Position numbers and translations under genes: made by a program
Source of the DNA: a virus
IMG/VR virus record: IMGVR_UViG_3300032073_000321
Coordinates: 1-21,267 of that record
Strand: one strand, 5' to 3'
DNA: 21,267 nt
Notes under the pieces: model-generated
Told to the model about the DNA's origin: nothing
The model's input: the letters and a program-made list of their open reading frames with translations, nothing else
Databases searched by the model: none
Shown: positions 6,406 through 16,011 of the stretch, in pieces
Position numbering within the stretch: position 1 is the stretch's first letter
Layout of the letters: every line of letters starts with the position of its first letter

Positions 6406-6963
6406 ATGGCAGTTTCAAGATTAATGAGCGGGATGATAGATACTTTAGGGGACGTGAGTGATCCACAAAGCATTTATGCTCAAATGGCTAGAGATGACTA
6501 CGATAACTATATTGCTGATTTTAGAGGGTTTGAAGAACAACTTTTAAAAGCTCGTAATGACACATCTTTGATTGATAGAGCCAGAAAAGACTCAGAAACC
6601 AATACAAAACTAAATAGAGAAATAGCCGCACGAAACAGAGAACGTTACGGCGGTGCGGGCATGTCTAATGCACAAAGACAACAACAAGAAAGAACCGTAC
6701 AAAGATCAAGCGCTTTAGCAAGTGCCGGTAGTATAAACAACGCAAGGCTTGCGCAAAGGGAAATTAACCAAGCTACGCTTTCTGATCTTATAAATATAGG
6801 ACAAGGTGTAAATAGAAACGCATTAGGGCAAATGAACGAAGCAGCTCAAATGCAAAGTCAAAGATATAATGCATATAAAAATGCAAAAGCACAACATAGT
6901 GCTAATATGATAGGTATGGGAGGCCAAGTGGGATCTGCATTACTTGCAGCATTCTTGATTTAA
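6406..6963 (+). CDS. Internal virion / ejection protein, small, second member
   Basis: A 185-residue protein, rich in Ala, Gln, Asn and Arg. Helical and charged through residues 20-100, then a Q-R-Q-Q-Q-E-R-T-V-Q-R-S-S-A-L-A-S-A-G-S core that is very similar in style to other phage gp14-like proteins, and a C-terminal hydrophobic stretch G-M-G-G-Q-V-G-S-A-L-L-A-A-F-L-I ending the protein, suitable for membrane insertion. It begins 5 bases after the preceding stop with only a distant GGGAG upstream. Two small ejection-type proteins in a row suggest either a two-protein membrane pore or an ancient duplication; no clear sequence similarity between the two is visible by eye beyond composition. 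Confidence 0.5.
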   Translation: MAVSRLMSGMIDTLGDVSDPQSIYAQMARDDYDNYIADFRGFEEQLLKARNDTSLIDRARKDSETNTKLNREIAARNRERYGGAGMSNAQRQQQERTVQRSSALASAGSINNARLAQREINQATLSDLINIGQGVNRNALGQMNEAAQMQSQRYNAYKNAKAQHSANMIGMGGQVGSALLAAFLI

Positions 6964-6964
6964 T

Positions 6965-9388
6965 ATGAGTAATGAATATGCAAACGCATTTGCTAGAGGT
7001 CTATCTGCACCATCAACTATCCAAGCGAATCTTACCAAGAGCGCAGCAAATAAAGCGGCAAGAGAAACCTTGCAGAGTAACGCCGCTAAAAGCACCTACG
7101 ATTCAAATTTACAAGTTTTGTTAGGGGATATAACCCATACAAATGAAGAGGGCAAAGAGGTAACAGGAGGAATGTTTGTTCAAGAATCTGATGGGACTAT
7201 TGTTTTAGCTCCAGATGCAATGAAAAAACTAGAAGCGCTTAGCGATGGAAATCGAGAACAATATTCTAATGCGTTATTGATGAATGATATGATGGGAACA
7301 TACCATGCTGAAACCCCAGACGGGCAACTTGAGAAGAAAAGAAATCAACAAGTTTTTGCTCCTATTCTAGCAAAAGAAGGAGTAGTTCCTTATTCAGTTG
7401 AACAAGCAGCAGCTGCAGGTAATGTTGATTCTATTGCACTAAAAAAACAATATGAAAACGGTACCCTACGTGGTTACGTTACCCCTGCTCTAAACCAAGA
7501 AGGTTTACTTTCTTTACTAAATGTATTTGGTTCAGACAAAGCAGATGACCAACCACAGGTTGCTACGAGAGAAGAAATACTAACAGGTCTACAAGCTAGA
7601 GCAGATAAACTTAATGCAGATGCGCGCGCATTGATGCCAAAGAGAGACCGGGCTATAAATCTTGCAGAAAGCCAAAGCGCCATAGAGCTATCTAATATAG
7701 GCGGCGGTTCTGATCAAAGCATGATTGAGCTTGTTAATGGCGTATTTGATGAAAATGTTGGAAGAGGTTCTACAAATGCTTTCCTTAAAAACTTACAATC
7801 ACTGTATGCTGCTAATCCTAAATATACAGTTGCATCCCAACCAGCCTCTCAAACAGACCCTAGTATTGAAGTAGATAGTAAAGAAGATGTAATGGTTAAC
7901 ACCCAAGGTGTAGCTAAAACATTTGAACAGGCTTATCCAAGTTTACAAGGCTTAGATGGAGAACGTTTAGCTACCGAACTACAAAACCTAAAAGACTCAG
8001 GAGAGTTAGATAACTTCGGTGACCAACAAAAAGAACAAATATTTACAGATTTAGAAGAACAAGGTATTGGCTCAATTCCTGATTTAATGGCAAAACGTAA
8101 AGAACAAAAAGTTAGTGCGCAAGAGCAATATAAAGAAATATTATTGCTAAATACTGTAGCTGCTAGGACAGATGCAGATGGTAAGTTGGTTTTACCAGAT
8201 GGCAGAACACCAAAAGAAGCTGCCGATTCTATGTTTAATGAGTTTTACACAGGCGCACCAGGGGCAACACTTAATGACCTAGCAACTGCTCAAAACGCTA
8301 GAAGAACAAGTATCAGAGCTGACCAAACAGCAGATACTGCGGCGCTAACAGAAAAACGAACATACTATACTGCAATGACAGAAAGGTTAAAAAACCAAAA
8401 CGCAGACTTATTAGCTTGGAGAAAACAAATATTTGAAGAAAGCAAATATCGCTCAGAAACAATTGCAAAAGCAGCTAAAGCCGACCAAGATGTTAAAATA
8501 GCTAACGACCTTGAGTTTAAAACTGCTACCCAAGAATTGGCAGAAAGTTTCCCAGAAATTACAAAAATTCTAAGAGAGTACGCAACTAAAGGGGATGTTT
8601 CTAACCCTGGTTTCCCATTAGGACTTTTCCGAACTAGTTCTAGTATGGCTGATGACTTAGAACAGACTGAAAAAGTACGTATATTCCAGAATAAATTAGA
8701 GTCAATTACTAAAGACTATTTTAATAACGATCGAAAAGGCAAGGTAGGTAGCCAACATGTAAACGCAGCGTATGAAGCACACATGGCTGCTGCTGGGGAT
8801 AACGAAGAGTTGAGAGAAAGCTTACAAAAAATGTGGGACCAAGATGGGCATAATATTTATGTGTACAACTTTGCACAAGCAGGTGGGTTTACAGAACATA
8901 AGTTTATGCAAGAAGAAGCTATTGGCCAGAAAATAATGATGTCTTTACAAAACCCTGAGTCAATGTGGACTACTCTAACTGGTTGGACTGGAAAGCTTAT
9001 TAGTGGACAAGCTCCTGGCGAATACATAGCAGATATTGGTAGAAATGATCTGCAAGGTGCTGGTTTACTTAATGGTATAAAAGATACTTTAGCTCTAGTT
9101 TATGAAGGCGGAAATCCAGTAAAGATTGTTGCTATAGGCCCTGACGGAGCAGAACTAGAAGACTCTCTCCCACTAACAGAACTAGTGCGTGGACAAGCAA
9201 TAAGCGGTCTTGAGTATAATTGGATGCTAGAGAACTTAACAGCAATTGGTGATACAGAGGGCAAACCTAAAAAAGACAAAAAAGAAGAGCCAGACACAAA
9301 GAAAGACTCAAAAAGTAAAGAACCACTATCATCAACATTTCCAATAGTTCCTAACTTAAGTAATTTACCGGCGGGATCAGGTGTGTAG
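6965..9388 (+). CDS. Internal virion / ejection protein, large (T7 gp15-like position)
   Basis: An 807-residue protein whose ATG follows the previous TAA by one base. It starts with an Ala/Ser/Asn-rich helical segment (residues 1-50) and is mostly long charged helices; a clear helical block is at about 440-520. No hydrolase motif (lysozyme, transglycosylase, amidase) is recognisable. Residues about 762-790 form a Lys/Glu/Asp linker, K-P-K-K-D-K-K-E-E-P-D-T-K-K-D-S-K, followed by a short hydrophobic Pro-rich end. T7 gp15 is 747 residues and forms the hexameric periplasmic tube with gp16; order and length suit the same part here. The assignment rests on size, place and composition rather than on a recognised domain. 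Confidence 0.5.
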   Translation: MSNEYANAFARGLSAPSTIQANLTKSAANKAARETLQSNAAKSTYDSNLQVLLGDITHTNEEGKEVTGGMFVQESDGTIVLAPDAMKKLEALSDGNREQYSNALLMNDMMGTYHAETPDGQLEKKRNQQVFAPILAKEGVVPYSVEQAAAAGNVDSIALKKQYENGTLRGYVTPALNQEGLLSLLNVFGSDKADDQPQVATREEILTGLQARADKLNADARALMPKRDRAINLAESQSAIELSNIGGGSDQSMIELVNGVFDENVGRGSTNAFLKNLQSLYAANPKYTVASQPASQTDPSIEVDSKEDVMVNTQGVAKTFEQAYPSLQGLDGERLATELQNLKDSGELDNFGDQQKEQIFTDLEEQGIGSIPDLMAKRKEQKVSAQEQYKEILLLNTVAARTDADGKLVLPDGRTPKEAADSMFNEFYTGAPGATLNDLATAQNARRTSIRADQTADTAALTEKRTYYTAMTERLKNQNADLLAWRKQIFEESKYRSETIAKAAKADQDVKIANDLEFKTATQELAESFPEITKILREYATKGDVSNPGFPLGLFRTSSSMADDLEQTEKVRIFQNKLESITKDYFNNDRKGKVGSQHVNAAYEAHMAAAGDNEELRESLQKMWDQDGHNIYVYNFAQAGGFTEHKFMQEEAIGQKIMMSLQNPESMWTTLTGWTGKLISGQAPGEYIADIGRNDLQGAGLLNGIKDTLALVYEGGNPVKIVAIGPDGAELEDSLPLTELVRGQAISGLEYNWMLENLTAIGDTEGKPKKDKKEEPDTKKDSKSKEPLSSTFPIVPNLSNLPAGSGV

Positions 9389-9391
9389 TTT

Positions 9392-12300
9392 ATGTCAGAC
9401 CCAGTCCTTGACTTTATAAAATCTAAGAACGAAGAAAGAGAGCGACAAAAAGAGCCGTACGACCCCATCATAGGTTATAGAGATATGCTAGATAAGGTTT
9501 CTGGCGCAGACACCATGCCTGGTGGCCCTGAATTTGCAAACGAATTTGAGAATATAAGACCAGCTAATGCTGCTGATTCTATACGTCAGAGTTACAGAAA
9601 AAGCTTAAAAACTTTTGCTGCTGACATGGAATATATGAAAGGCGCTACTTTAGCTTTATTTGGAAATGAAGAAGGTGCTTACAACGCTGTTATGGCAGGG
9701 GTAAAAGAAGCAGATGAAGCGTCTAAACAAGTTGGAGCTATAGATTCAGCGGAAGCTTGGGAAGAGTTTTTAGACGAACCAGATTTTGAAGGTTTTATGC
9801 AATGGGCCCCAGCTGTTGTCGGAGAGACAGGTCTTTCTGCTCTTACTTCTATTACAGGTGCGCTTCTTGGAGTAGGATTAGCTGGACTGTCAGCACCTGT
9901 ATCAGTTCCTACAGGTACTGCTGCAGTTTTGGCTGGAGCAGCCGGTAAAAAGAAACTAAAAGACATTACTGAAAAACTCGCTTTTACACATTTTACAAAA
10001 GATATTATCTCTGATGCTGTCCAAAGAGCAGCTTTAAAAAAGACTCTTACTAACGAACAAAAAGATGTAATGAGGGCTGTTTACGGGCAATATCAAAAAA
10101 AAGTTTTAGCTAAACGAAGATTTATAGGAAGTGGGGCAGGGGTAACAGCGTCTGAATTCCCACGACAAACAGGACAAGCTTTTAGTAATTATGCAGATCA
10201 AGGTATGTACGATCCTATTTCTGCAGCTTTATCTTTTGGGCAAGGTACTGCTACTGCTGCAATCGGAGGTTTTACTGAAGCACTCGTTTTTAATAAGTTA
10301 TTTGGCGCTTTTACAAAAGCTACTGGTTTTAAATCGGGTATAACCCGTCCAGGTAGGCTAGATAACCCTAATAAGCCAGGATCTATACCTTATGGAGATA
10401 TATCTAAAACAATAGGAATCAGCACCGTGGCTGAGGCTGGTACAGAAGCATTGCAACAAGGAGTAGACTCTTTACAACAGTTTGGAATGCTTGACCCGCG
10501 TATAGAAGGTCAACTAAACGAAAAATATACTGCGCAACAAGCAAGGCTTGACGCTCAATTAGCTGCAGCATCTGGGGCCCTTGCTGGTTTAACTTTTGGT
10601 TTAGGTGGTGGTATTTCTACTGGAGCTGTAACAGGCGCTCAAAATTTACTGAGGGATTACCAACAGCGAGATGCAATGGCCGGCATGATACAGAAGAAGT
10701 ATGGACCAGGTGGACAAGGAGTACAGATAGAACCTAAAGAATGGATTAGGGGCCAGTTTAATGCCATGTTTGATCCAGAAGCAGATAAAGATGCTGTCTG
10801 GGTAGATGTAAATAGCTTAGAGGAGCTTGAAAAGTATAAAAAAGAATACCCGGGCGTTGCAAATTCAATGTTTAGTTATGATATGTCAGACACCAAAACG
10901 CAGCTAGGTGGTATTTTGTTTTCTACGGACTCACAAATCATAGAAGGTTTTAAACAGGTCATGGAAAATAACATGCCTAGCACTAATCTATTAGATAACG
11001 AGTTAGCTAGAATTTTAAAATACCCAAGAACTAGACAAAATTCAGATGCATGGGTAGCTCAAGTTAGAGACAAAGACACGGGTGCATTAGTTCATTACCA
11101 TCAAACAGGAGACCCAAAAGAAGACGGCGGCGTACACTTTGAGGCTGTTAAAAAAATGTTCCCAAACTCTGACAAATATAGCTACGAAATAGTAGACGCT
11201 GAAACTCATTTAGATGAAAGAGCATCACTTGTAGAAACCCCTGGTGTTGATTTAGATAACATTACAGCAAAAAACATAAGCATTCTTACTCAAGAACAGG
11301 CTGATGAAATTATGGGAAGAACAAGTACTGCAGACCCTGAAGGTATGACAGGTCTTAGGGATGAGACTGGTAAATATGCACAAGTTGCAGATGTGGCAGA
11401 AGATGGAGTAGATGTTACACCTACTCTACAAGAAGGTAGTAAACCTATTGTAGATAGAAATGGAAACCCCTGGAGAGCGCCTAATTTGCAATTCAGAGAT
11501 GACCAAGTGCCAAACGATGAACAAGTTAAGAATGCCAGGCTTCTTACCCACCCTAAATTTCGTCAAGAATTTGATAACGCTATAAAAGAAAATAAGTACT
11601 CTAGGTTGCTTTTGAAAAAGTTTATAGAGCAGGTAAACAAATTCGGAGCAGTAGACACAGATAACAACACAGAACTGGTTTATAAAATAGATGAACAAGC
11701 AGACGGTTTTGTTATTAATAAATATGACAAACCCTTAGAAAAATTACAATCGTACGAACAAGCAAAACCTGAGTTTGACCGTATCATCGTAGAGGCTAAG
11801 AGTAAGGGTAGGAAAAAAAGAAACAAAGTATTTAGCGACGGCAGTGAAAAAGAAGTATTTATGAATAGTCCTTTTGAGCTTACTAGTAGGGATCCTGATG
11901 GTAACTTTACACTACCACAAACAATAGACATGCCTACCTTAGTTAATGGTTATAGAAAAATATTAGGTAGGATGGCTGCATTACCTAATGAGCAATATTA
12001 TCAAAGCCTAGCAGATACCTTTACTAGTGTATACGGCAGTTTAGTAGATGATCCAGATTACCAACTAACATTTAAGGGTGAACCTATAACAGATCAAAGT
12101 TTTAATGATCCCGATTTTGTAGTTTACACCGAGGATAAAGGAAAACGTGAATTTTCTTTTGCTGATTTAGTAGCTAGGGGTGCTGAAGAATCTTTAGGAA
12201 TAAGTGACCAACAAGCTCCAAACACTGTCCTAAACATAGAAAAGAAAATTAAAGATATTAGTACCCAAATAGACTCTTTAGAAGAACAGATAAAAGAAAT

Positions 12301-15300
12301 GCAAACTATAAGAGATCAACAAGGTAAATTTAATAATGAACAGTACAACGCTTTTATGGAGTTAGTTGAATCTTTATATGGTCCTAAAAAAGGAGAAAAA
12401 AGAAATACTGCTGCTAATTTATACATCCAACGTAATGATTTAGAACAAAGCTTAAGGGAAGCAGAAACAGCAGGTGGTAGCACTAGTTTAGACCCAAGAG
12501 CTGATATAGAAGATATTACTGTAGATGATGGAGGAGATTTTCAGAATCAAGATTCTACAAACGAATATTGGGACGAGCAATTTGAGCATTATCAAAAACA
12601 AGGTTTTACTAGAAGTAAGATAAATTCTAAAAAAGAAACAAAACCAGAAGAAGAACCTAAGATGCCTAAAGAAACAGAGGCTATCATACTAAGTGAGGAG
12701 CTGGAGAAGTCTACAGACCTTGATGTTAAATCCTATATGAGAGATATAGCAAAGCTGGCTAAAAAACATTTAAACCTTAAAAGACCTATTTTGTTATATA
12801 CATCACAGGAAAAGCTTACGGTAAGAGGAGCTGCAAAGGTATTACCTCGTATTAAAAAAATAATCACAGACCACGGCGACGGTAATTTTGAAGCAGGATT
12901 AAAAGATATAGACAACACGTTAAATAATGTAAAAACTGAAGCAATGGATGATATTAGTGGTATTGCTGGGTATATGCAGGGAATAGGAAAACAGTTTGAT
13001 ATTATCGTGTTAAAAACACCAACTGATATGAGTGATTTTGATTTTGGATTATTACACCTTGTCCTGGGGCATGAATTAGGACATAGCTTTTTTAAGGAAC
13101 AAATGGTTAAAATCCTAAAAAATCCCGTGATACGAAATATGTTTATGAAAGAGTTTGAAAAAGCTAAAGAACAACAAATTAAAGAAGGTTTTGCAGGCGG
13201 CCAATACTTTGAAGAAAATGGTTTTGAAGAATGGTTTGTTGATAAAGTTTCAGCTGGTTTATTTGATCTGGAAAAAGGAACTATTCCTAATTCTAAAAAC
13301 TTAACTGATAACTATATTAATACAATGGTTGACAGTTTACTTGCTTTTTATATTGCTAAAGCTGATACACAAAGCAAAATTATACCCGGGAAAAACATGG
13401 TAGCGCCTTACATGCAAGGAAGGTTCACATACGATGAAACTGTCGGCGACTTTATGAAAGGTATAGCAGGAATCATTGAAGAAAGAACAGACTTAAATTT
13501 CCAAGATAGGGCTCACGCTGAGCAACTTATAGATGACCTCTTCGGCAGTAAAATGAGCACTAAGTTTTTACGTAGGATAAATAAAGACGCAGATAGAATG
13601 ATAAAAACTGGCAAAGTACCTATGTGGCTTACTAAGTTTTTCTTTACTGCTCGTGGTTTCTTAGATACTTTGGGCAAAGACCAAGAAACAGGTAAAGAAC
13701 TAGGTCAAATGTTTCACAAAGTTAGCGGAGAAAAAGGAACACCTGGGCTTATAAATGAATCAAACAGAAAATTAAACCAGCTAGTTAACGATCTTGTAAA
13801 CCGATTAGACATGGACGGTAAAGATGTAGAGGGTTTTGATGCAATCAAACAAGCTGTTACTGGGATAAATGACAACGCCTTTACCCAAGAAGAAATAGAT
13901 GCATTTAGAGAAGCGCAGGACGAAAAAATAGTAACAGAGGCTCTATCGCCAAAAGCACAAGTTGTACGTAAGTTCTTATTTGATGTGTACGATATTTTAG
14001 AATTAGAACAATATGAAATATTTAAACGTGATCCAAAAACTGGACAGTTCTATAAAAGTGACATTAAAAGAAGAGCAAATTATTTTCCTCGTATTATTTT
14101 AGTAGCAGATATTGCCGCTAACCCTAAGTTAAAAGCAAAACTTATAGAACTTCTTCTAGAAGCAAACCCAACTAGTAAACCCGCAGATGTTGCAAAAGCT
14201 GTAGAAGCAATTATTACAAACAATGAAAAAAATGTAGACACTGCTAGCAACTTAGATAAAGACTCTGGGTATGGACTAGGTATGCCGGAAGAAAGAGCCA
14301 TATTGTGGGAAGGACTAGATACACCTACGTTAGTTAAAGAAGGACTAGCCGCTCCGGGCGAAGTTGCAATAATAGAATATTTAAGAGATATAACAAGACA
14401 AGTAGAACTACAGAAAAGAGGAGGTAGTAGAAGAATTAAACAACTAATAGACATGCTGCCAGAAGAAGAGCAAGGACATGCTAGAGATGCAGTAAATGCA
14501 ATGCTTGGTAGGATAGATCCTATACGACATACTGCTTGGAGGCATATTAATGATGGCATGCTTACTTTAAACGTAATTACTCTTTTGGGTATGGCAGTGT
14601 TTGCTTCTGTACCAGATTCAGCAGGACCCATCTTAAGAAGCAGGGCTTTAGATTTAAAATCAATTGTTAATAATATAACTGCTGCTATGGGCAAAGGTGA
14701 GGGAGAAAAACTTGCTAGAGACATAGGTTCTAATGGTAGAGAAGCTATGGCACATACAATTTTATATGCAGGTGAACTGGATGGTTCAGCTTTGTGGGCT
14801 AGAAAAGCTACAAATAGCTGGTTTAGATTTACACAACTAGAAAGATGGACAGTGTTTACTAGAAAATTTGCTGCAGGTATGGCTAGAGATTTCTTGTTAA
14901 AACATGCAGAAATAGTAGACAAAGGCTATGAAGGAGACGCTGATGTACTTTTATCAGAAAGATATTTAGCAGACTTGGGTGTAACCGGCCAACAGATAAA
15001 CGCATATAAAAATGGTGGTAGTAATATAGAAGCACACCCAGAAGTAGCAGCAGCTTTGGGTAGGTTTGTAGATGAGTCTATTGTAAGACCAAATGCAGCA
15101 GAAAGACCTATATGGGCTTCTGACCCACATTGGGCAATTGTTTGGCAACTTAAATCTTTCTACTACGCATATGGTAAAAATATAATGGGGGGCTTATTCA
15201 GAGAAGGAAATACTAGGTATAAAGAAACAGGCAACATAACTCCAGCTTTAATGCCTTTGTTCTTTGGAGCAGCACTTTTAATGCCTCTAACAATGATAGG

Positions 15301-15628
15301 ATGGGATATAAGGGAAAGGTTTAAAATAGGGCTATCTTACGCACTACCAGGAGTTAGTCCTAATGACCCTGGAGTAAATTATAGAGCTTCTAAAGATATG
15401 TCTGGTGGTAAGTATTGGTTTGAGGTGCTGGACAGAAGCGGTATGATGGGGGCACCAGCTTTAGCTTTACCCTTAATTATGGAAGATAAACAATATGGCA
15501 AAGGGCCTCTTATTCCTATATTAGGGCCCGGAGCAGAAAGAGTATATGATGCAATCTCAGGAGAAGCATCACCACTTGATTATGCTCCTATATATAGCCA
15601 ACTCGACACTAGGGCATTAGAGAGGTAA
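9392..15628 (+). CDS. Giant ejection / polyvalent protein with predicted zinc metalloprotease domain
   Basis: A 2078-residue protein in the T7 gp16 position (gp16 is about 1318 residues). Hydrophobic Gly/Ala segments at about 143-190 and 385-415 look membrane-active. A coiled coil covers about 943-1030. At residues 1227-1231 is HELGH, set in L-L-H-L-V-L-G-H-E-L-G-H-S-F-F, a textbook HExxH zinc-binding helix preceded by a strand F-D-I-I-V-L; E1280 in E-E-W-F-V-D (ExxxD, 49 residues on) could be the third ligand, as in gluzincins. The C-terminal 400 residues, with T-L-N-V-I-T-L-L-G-M-A-V-F-A-S (about 1726-1740) and a second hydrophobic stretch near 1951-1970, resemble the large polyvalent protein-associated domains (LPD38-type) of big phage ejection proteins. 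No transglycosylase motif was seen. The protein likely leaves the capsid with DNA; protease target unknown. Confidence 0.65.
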   Translation: MSDPVLDFIKSKNEERERQKEPYDPIIGYRDMLDKVSGADTMPGGPEFANEFENIRPANAADSIRQSYRKSLKTFAADMEYMKGATLALFGNEEGAYNAVMAGVKEADEASKQVGAIDSAEAWEEFLDEPDFEGFMQWAPAVVGETGLSALTSITGALLGVGLAGLSAPVSVPTGTAAVLAGAAGKKKLKDITEKLAFTHFTKDIISDAVQRAALKKTLTNEQKDVMRAVYGQYQKKVLAKRRFIGSGAGVTASEFPRQTGQAFSNYADQGMYDPISAALSFGQGTATAAIGGFTEALVFNKLFGAFTKATGFKSGITRPGRLDNPNKPGSIPYGDISKTIGISTVAEAGTEALQQGVDSLQQFGMLDPRIEGQLNEKYTAQQARLDAQLAAASGALAGLTFGLGGGISTGAVTGAQNLLRDYQQRDAMAGMIQKKYGPGGQGVQIEPKEWIRGQFNAMFDPEADKDAVWVDVNSLEELEKYKKEYPGVANSMFSYDMSDTKTQLGGILFSTDSQIIEGFKQVMENNMPSTNLLDNELARILKYPRTRQNSDAWVAQVRDKDTGALVHYHQTGDPKEDGGVHFEAVKKMFPNSDKYSYEIVDAETHLDERASLVETPGVDLDNITAKNISILTQEQADEIMGRTSTADPEGMTGLRDETGKYAQVADVAEDGVDVTPTLQEGSKPIVDRNGNPWRAPNLQFRDDQVPNDEQVKNARLLTHPKFRQEFDNAIKENKYSRLLLKKFIEQVNKFGAVDTDNNTELVYKIDEQADGFVINKYDKPLEKLQSYEQAKPEFDRIIVEAKSKGRKKRNKVFSDGSEKEVFMNSPFELTSRDPDGNFTLPQTIDMPTLVNGYRKILGRMAALPNEQYYQSLADTFTSVYGSLVDDPDYQLTFKGEPITDQSFNDPDFVVYTEDKGKREFSFADLVARGAEESLGISDQQAPNTVLNIEKKIKDISTQIDSLEEQIKEMQTIRDQQGKFNNEQYNAFMELVESLYGPKKGEKRNTAANLYIQRNDLEQSLREAETAGGSTSLDPRADIEDITVDDGGDFQNQDSTNEYWDEQFEHYQKQGFTRSKINSKKETKPEEEPKMPKETEAIILSEELEKSTDLDVKSYMRDIAKLAKKHLNLKRPILLYTSQEKLTVRGAAKVLPRIKKIITDHGDGNFEAGLKDIDNTLNNVKTEAMDDISGIAGYMQGIGKQFDIIVLKTPTDMSDFDFGLLHLVLGHELGHSFFKEQMVKILKNPVIRNMFMKEFEKAKEQQIKEGFAGGQYFEENGFEEWFVDKVSAGLFDLEKGTIPNSKNLTDNYINTMVDSLLAFYIAKADTQSKIIPGKNMVAPYMQGRFTYDETVGDFMKGIAGIIEERTDLNFQDRAHAEQLIDDLFGSKMSTKFLRRINKDADRMIKTGKVPMWLTKFFFTARGFLDTLGKDQETGKELGQMFHKVSGEKGTPGLINESNRKLNQLVNDLVNRLDMDGKDVEGFDAIKQAVTGINDNAFTQEEIDAFREAQDEKIVTEALSPKAQVVRKFLFDVYDILELEQYEIFKRDPKTGQFYKSDIKRRANYFPRIILVADIAANPKLKAKLIELLLEANPTSKPADVAKAVEAIITNNEKNVDTASNLDKDSGYGLGMPEERAILWEGLDTPTLVKEGLAAPGEVAIIEYLRDITRQVELQKRGGSRRIKQLIDMLPEEEQGHARDAVNAMLGRIDPIRHTAWRHINDGMLTLNVITLLGMAVFASVPDSAGPILRSRALDLKSIVNNITAAMGKGEGEKLARDIGSNGREAMAHTILYAGELDGSALWARKATNSWFRFTQLERWTVFTRKFAAGMARDFLLKHAEIVDKGYEGDADVLLSERYLADLGVTGQQINAYKNGGSNIEAHPEVAAALGRFVDESIVRPNAAERPIWASDPHWAIVWQLKSFYYAYGKNIMGGLFREGNTRYKETGNITPALMPLFFGAALLMPLTMIGWDIRERFKIGLSYALPGVSPNDPGVNYRASKDMSGGKYWFEVLDRSGMMGAPALALPLIMEDKQYGKGPLIPILGPGAERVYDAISGEASPLDYAPIYSQLDTRALER
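13070..13084 (+). other. Zinc metalloprotease active-site codons HELGH
   Basis: Codons CAT GAA TTA GGA CAT encode H1227-E1228-L1229-G1230-H1231. Flanking residues are uncharged (L-V-L-G before, S-F-F after), as the HExxH consensus of zincins requires. The candidate third ligand E1280 lies at 13229-13231 and is followed by D1284, giving ExxxD. Confidence 0.65.
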
Positions 15629-15636
15629 AATTAATT

Positions 15637-16011
15637 ATGGCATATTCAGACACAATAAAATTTGTAGTGGGAGACACACTACCGGTTTTAGAAACAACAT
15701 TAAAAGACAGTAATACCGCTGCAAGTGGGAAGACGTTAGATACAGAAAACTCAGATACTTGGGCAGCTCTAAGTTTATCTAGTGGCTCTGTAAAACTAAG
15801 AATAAGAGAAGTCGGACAAACAACACTTATAAAAACTATAACCGGCGCGATCGCAGACGCTTCTAATGGTAGAGTCAACTTTACTATACCAAGTGGAACT
15901 TGGACTACAGCAGGAACGTTTGAAGGCGAGATAGAATTTACTTCTTCAGGAGGAGGAATACATACTGTTCAGGACTTAATTAAATTTAAAGTCCGCGATG
16001 ACTTTGACTAA
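15637..16011 (+). CDS. BppU-like beta-domain tail protein
   Basis: A 124-residue all-beta protein. The layout I-K-F-V-V-G-D-T-L-P-V-L-E-T-T-L-K-D, then S-G-S-V-K-L-R-I-R, a N-G-R-V-N-F-T-I-P segment, T-F-E-G-E-I-E-F and a final I-K-F-K-V-R-D matches the N-terminal domain of phage baseplate upper protein BppU, which anchors receptor-binding trimers to the tail. AGAGG at 15621-15625 precedes ATG 15637. The stop TAA overlaps the next ATG (TAATG at 16009-16013), implying translational coupling. It probably attaches the following fiber proteins to the tail; an alternative is a free-standing Ig-like decoration protein. Confidence 0.55.
   Translation: MAYSDTIKFVVGDTLPVLETTLKDSNTAASGKTLDTENSDTWAALSLSSGSVKLRIREVGQTTLIKTITGAIADASNGRVNFTIPSGTWTTAGTFEGEIEFTSSGGGIHTVQDLIKFKVRDDFD

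Noticed and set aside
14080-14922. Antisense frame of 280 codons inside the giant ejection gene
   Set aside because: No recognisable domain, no ribosome binding site, and it lies within a continuous, well-supported + strand gene.
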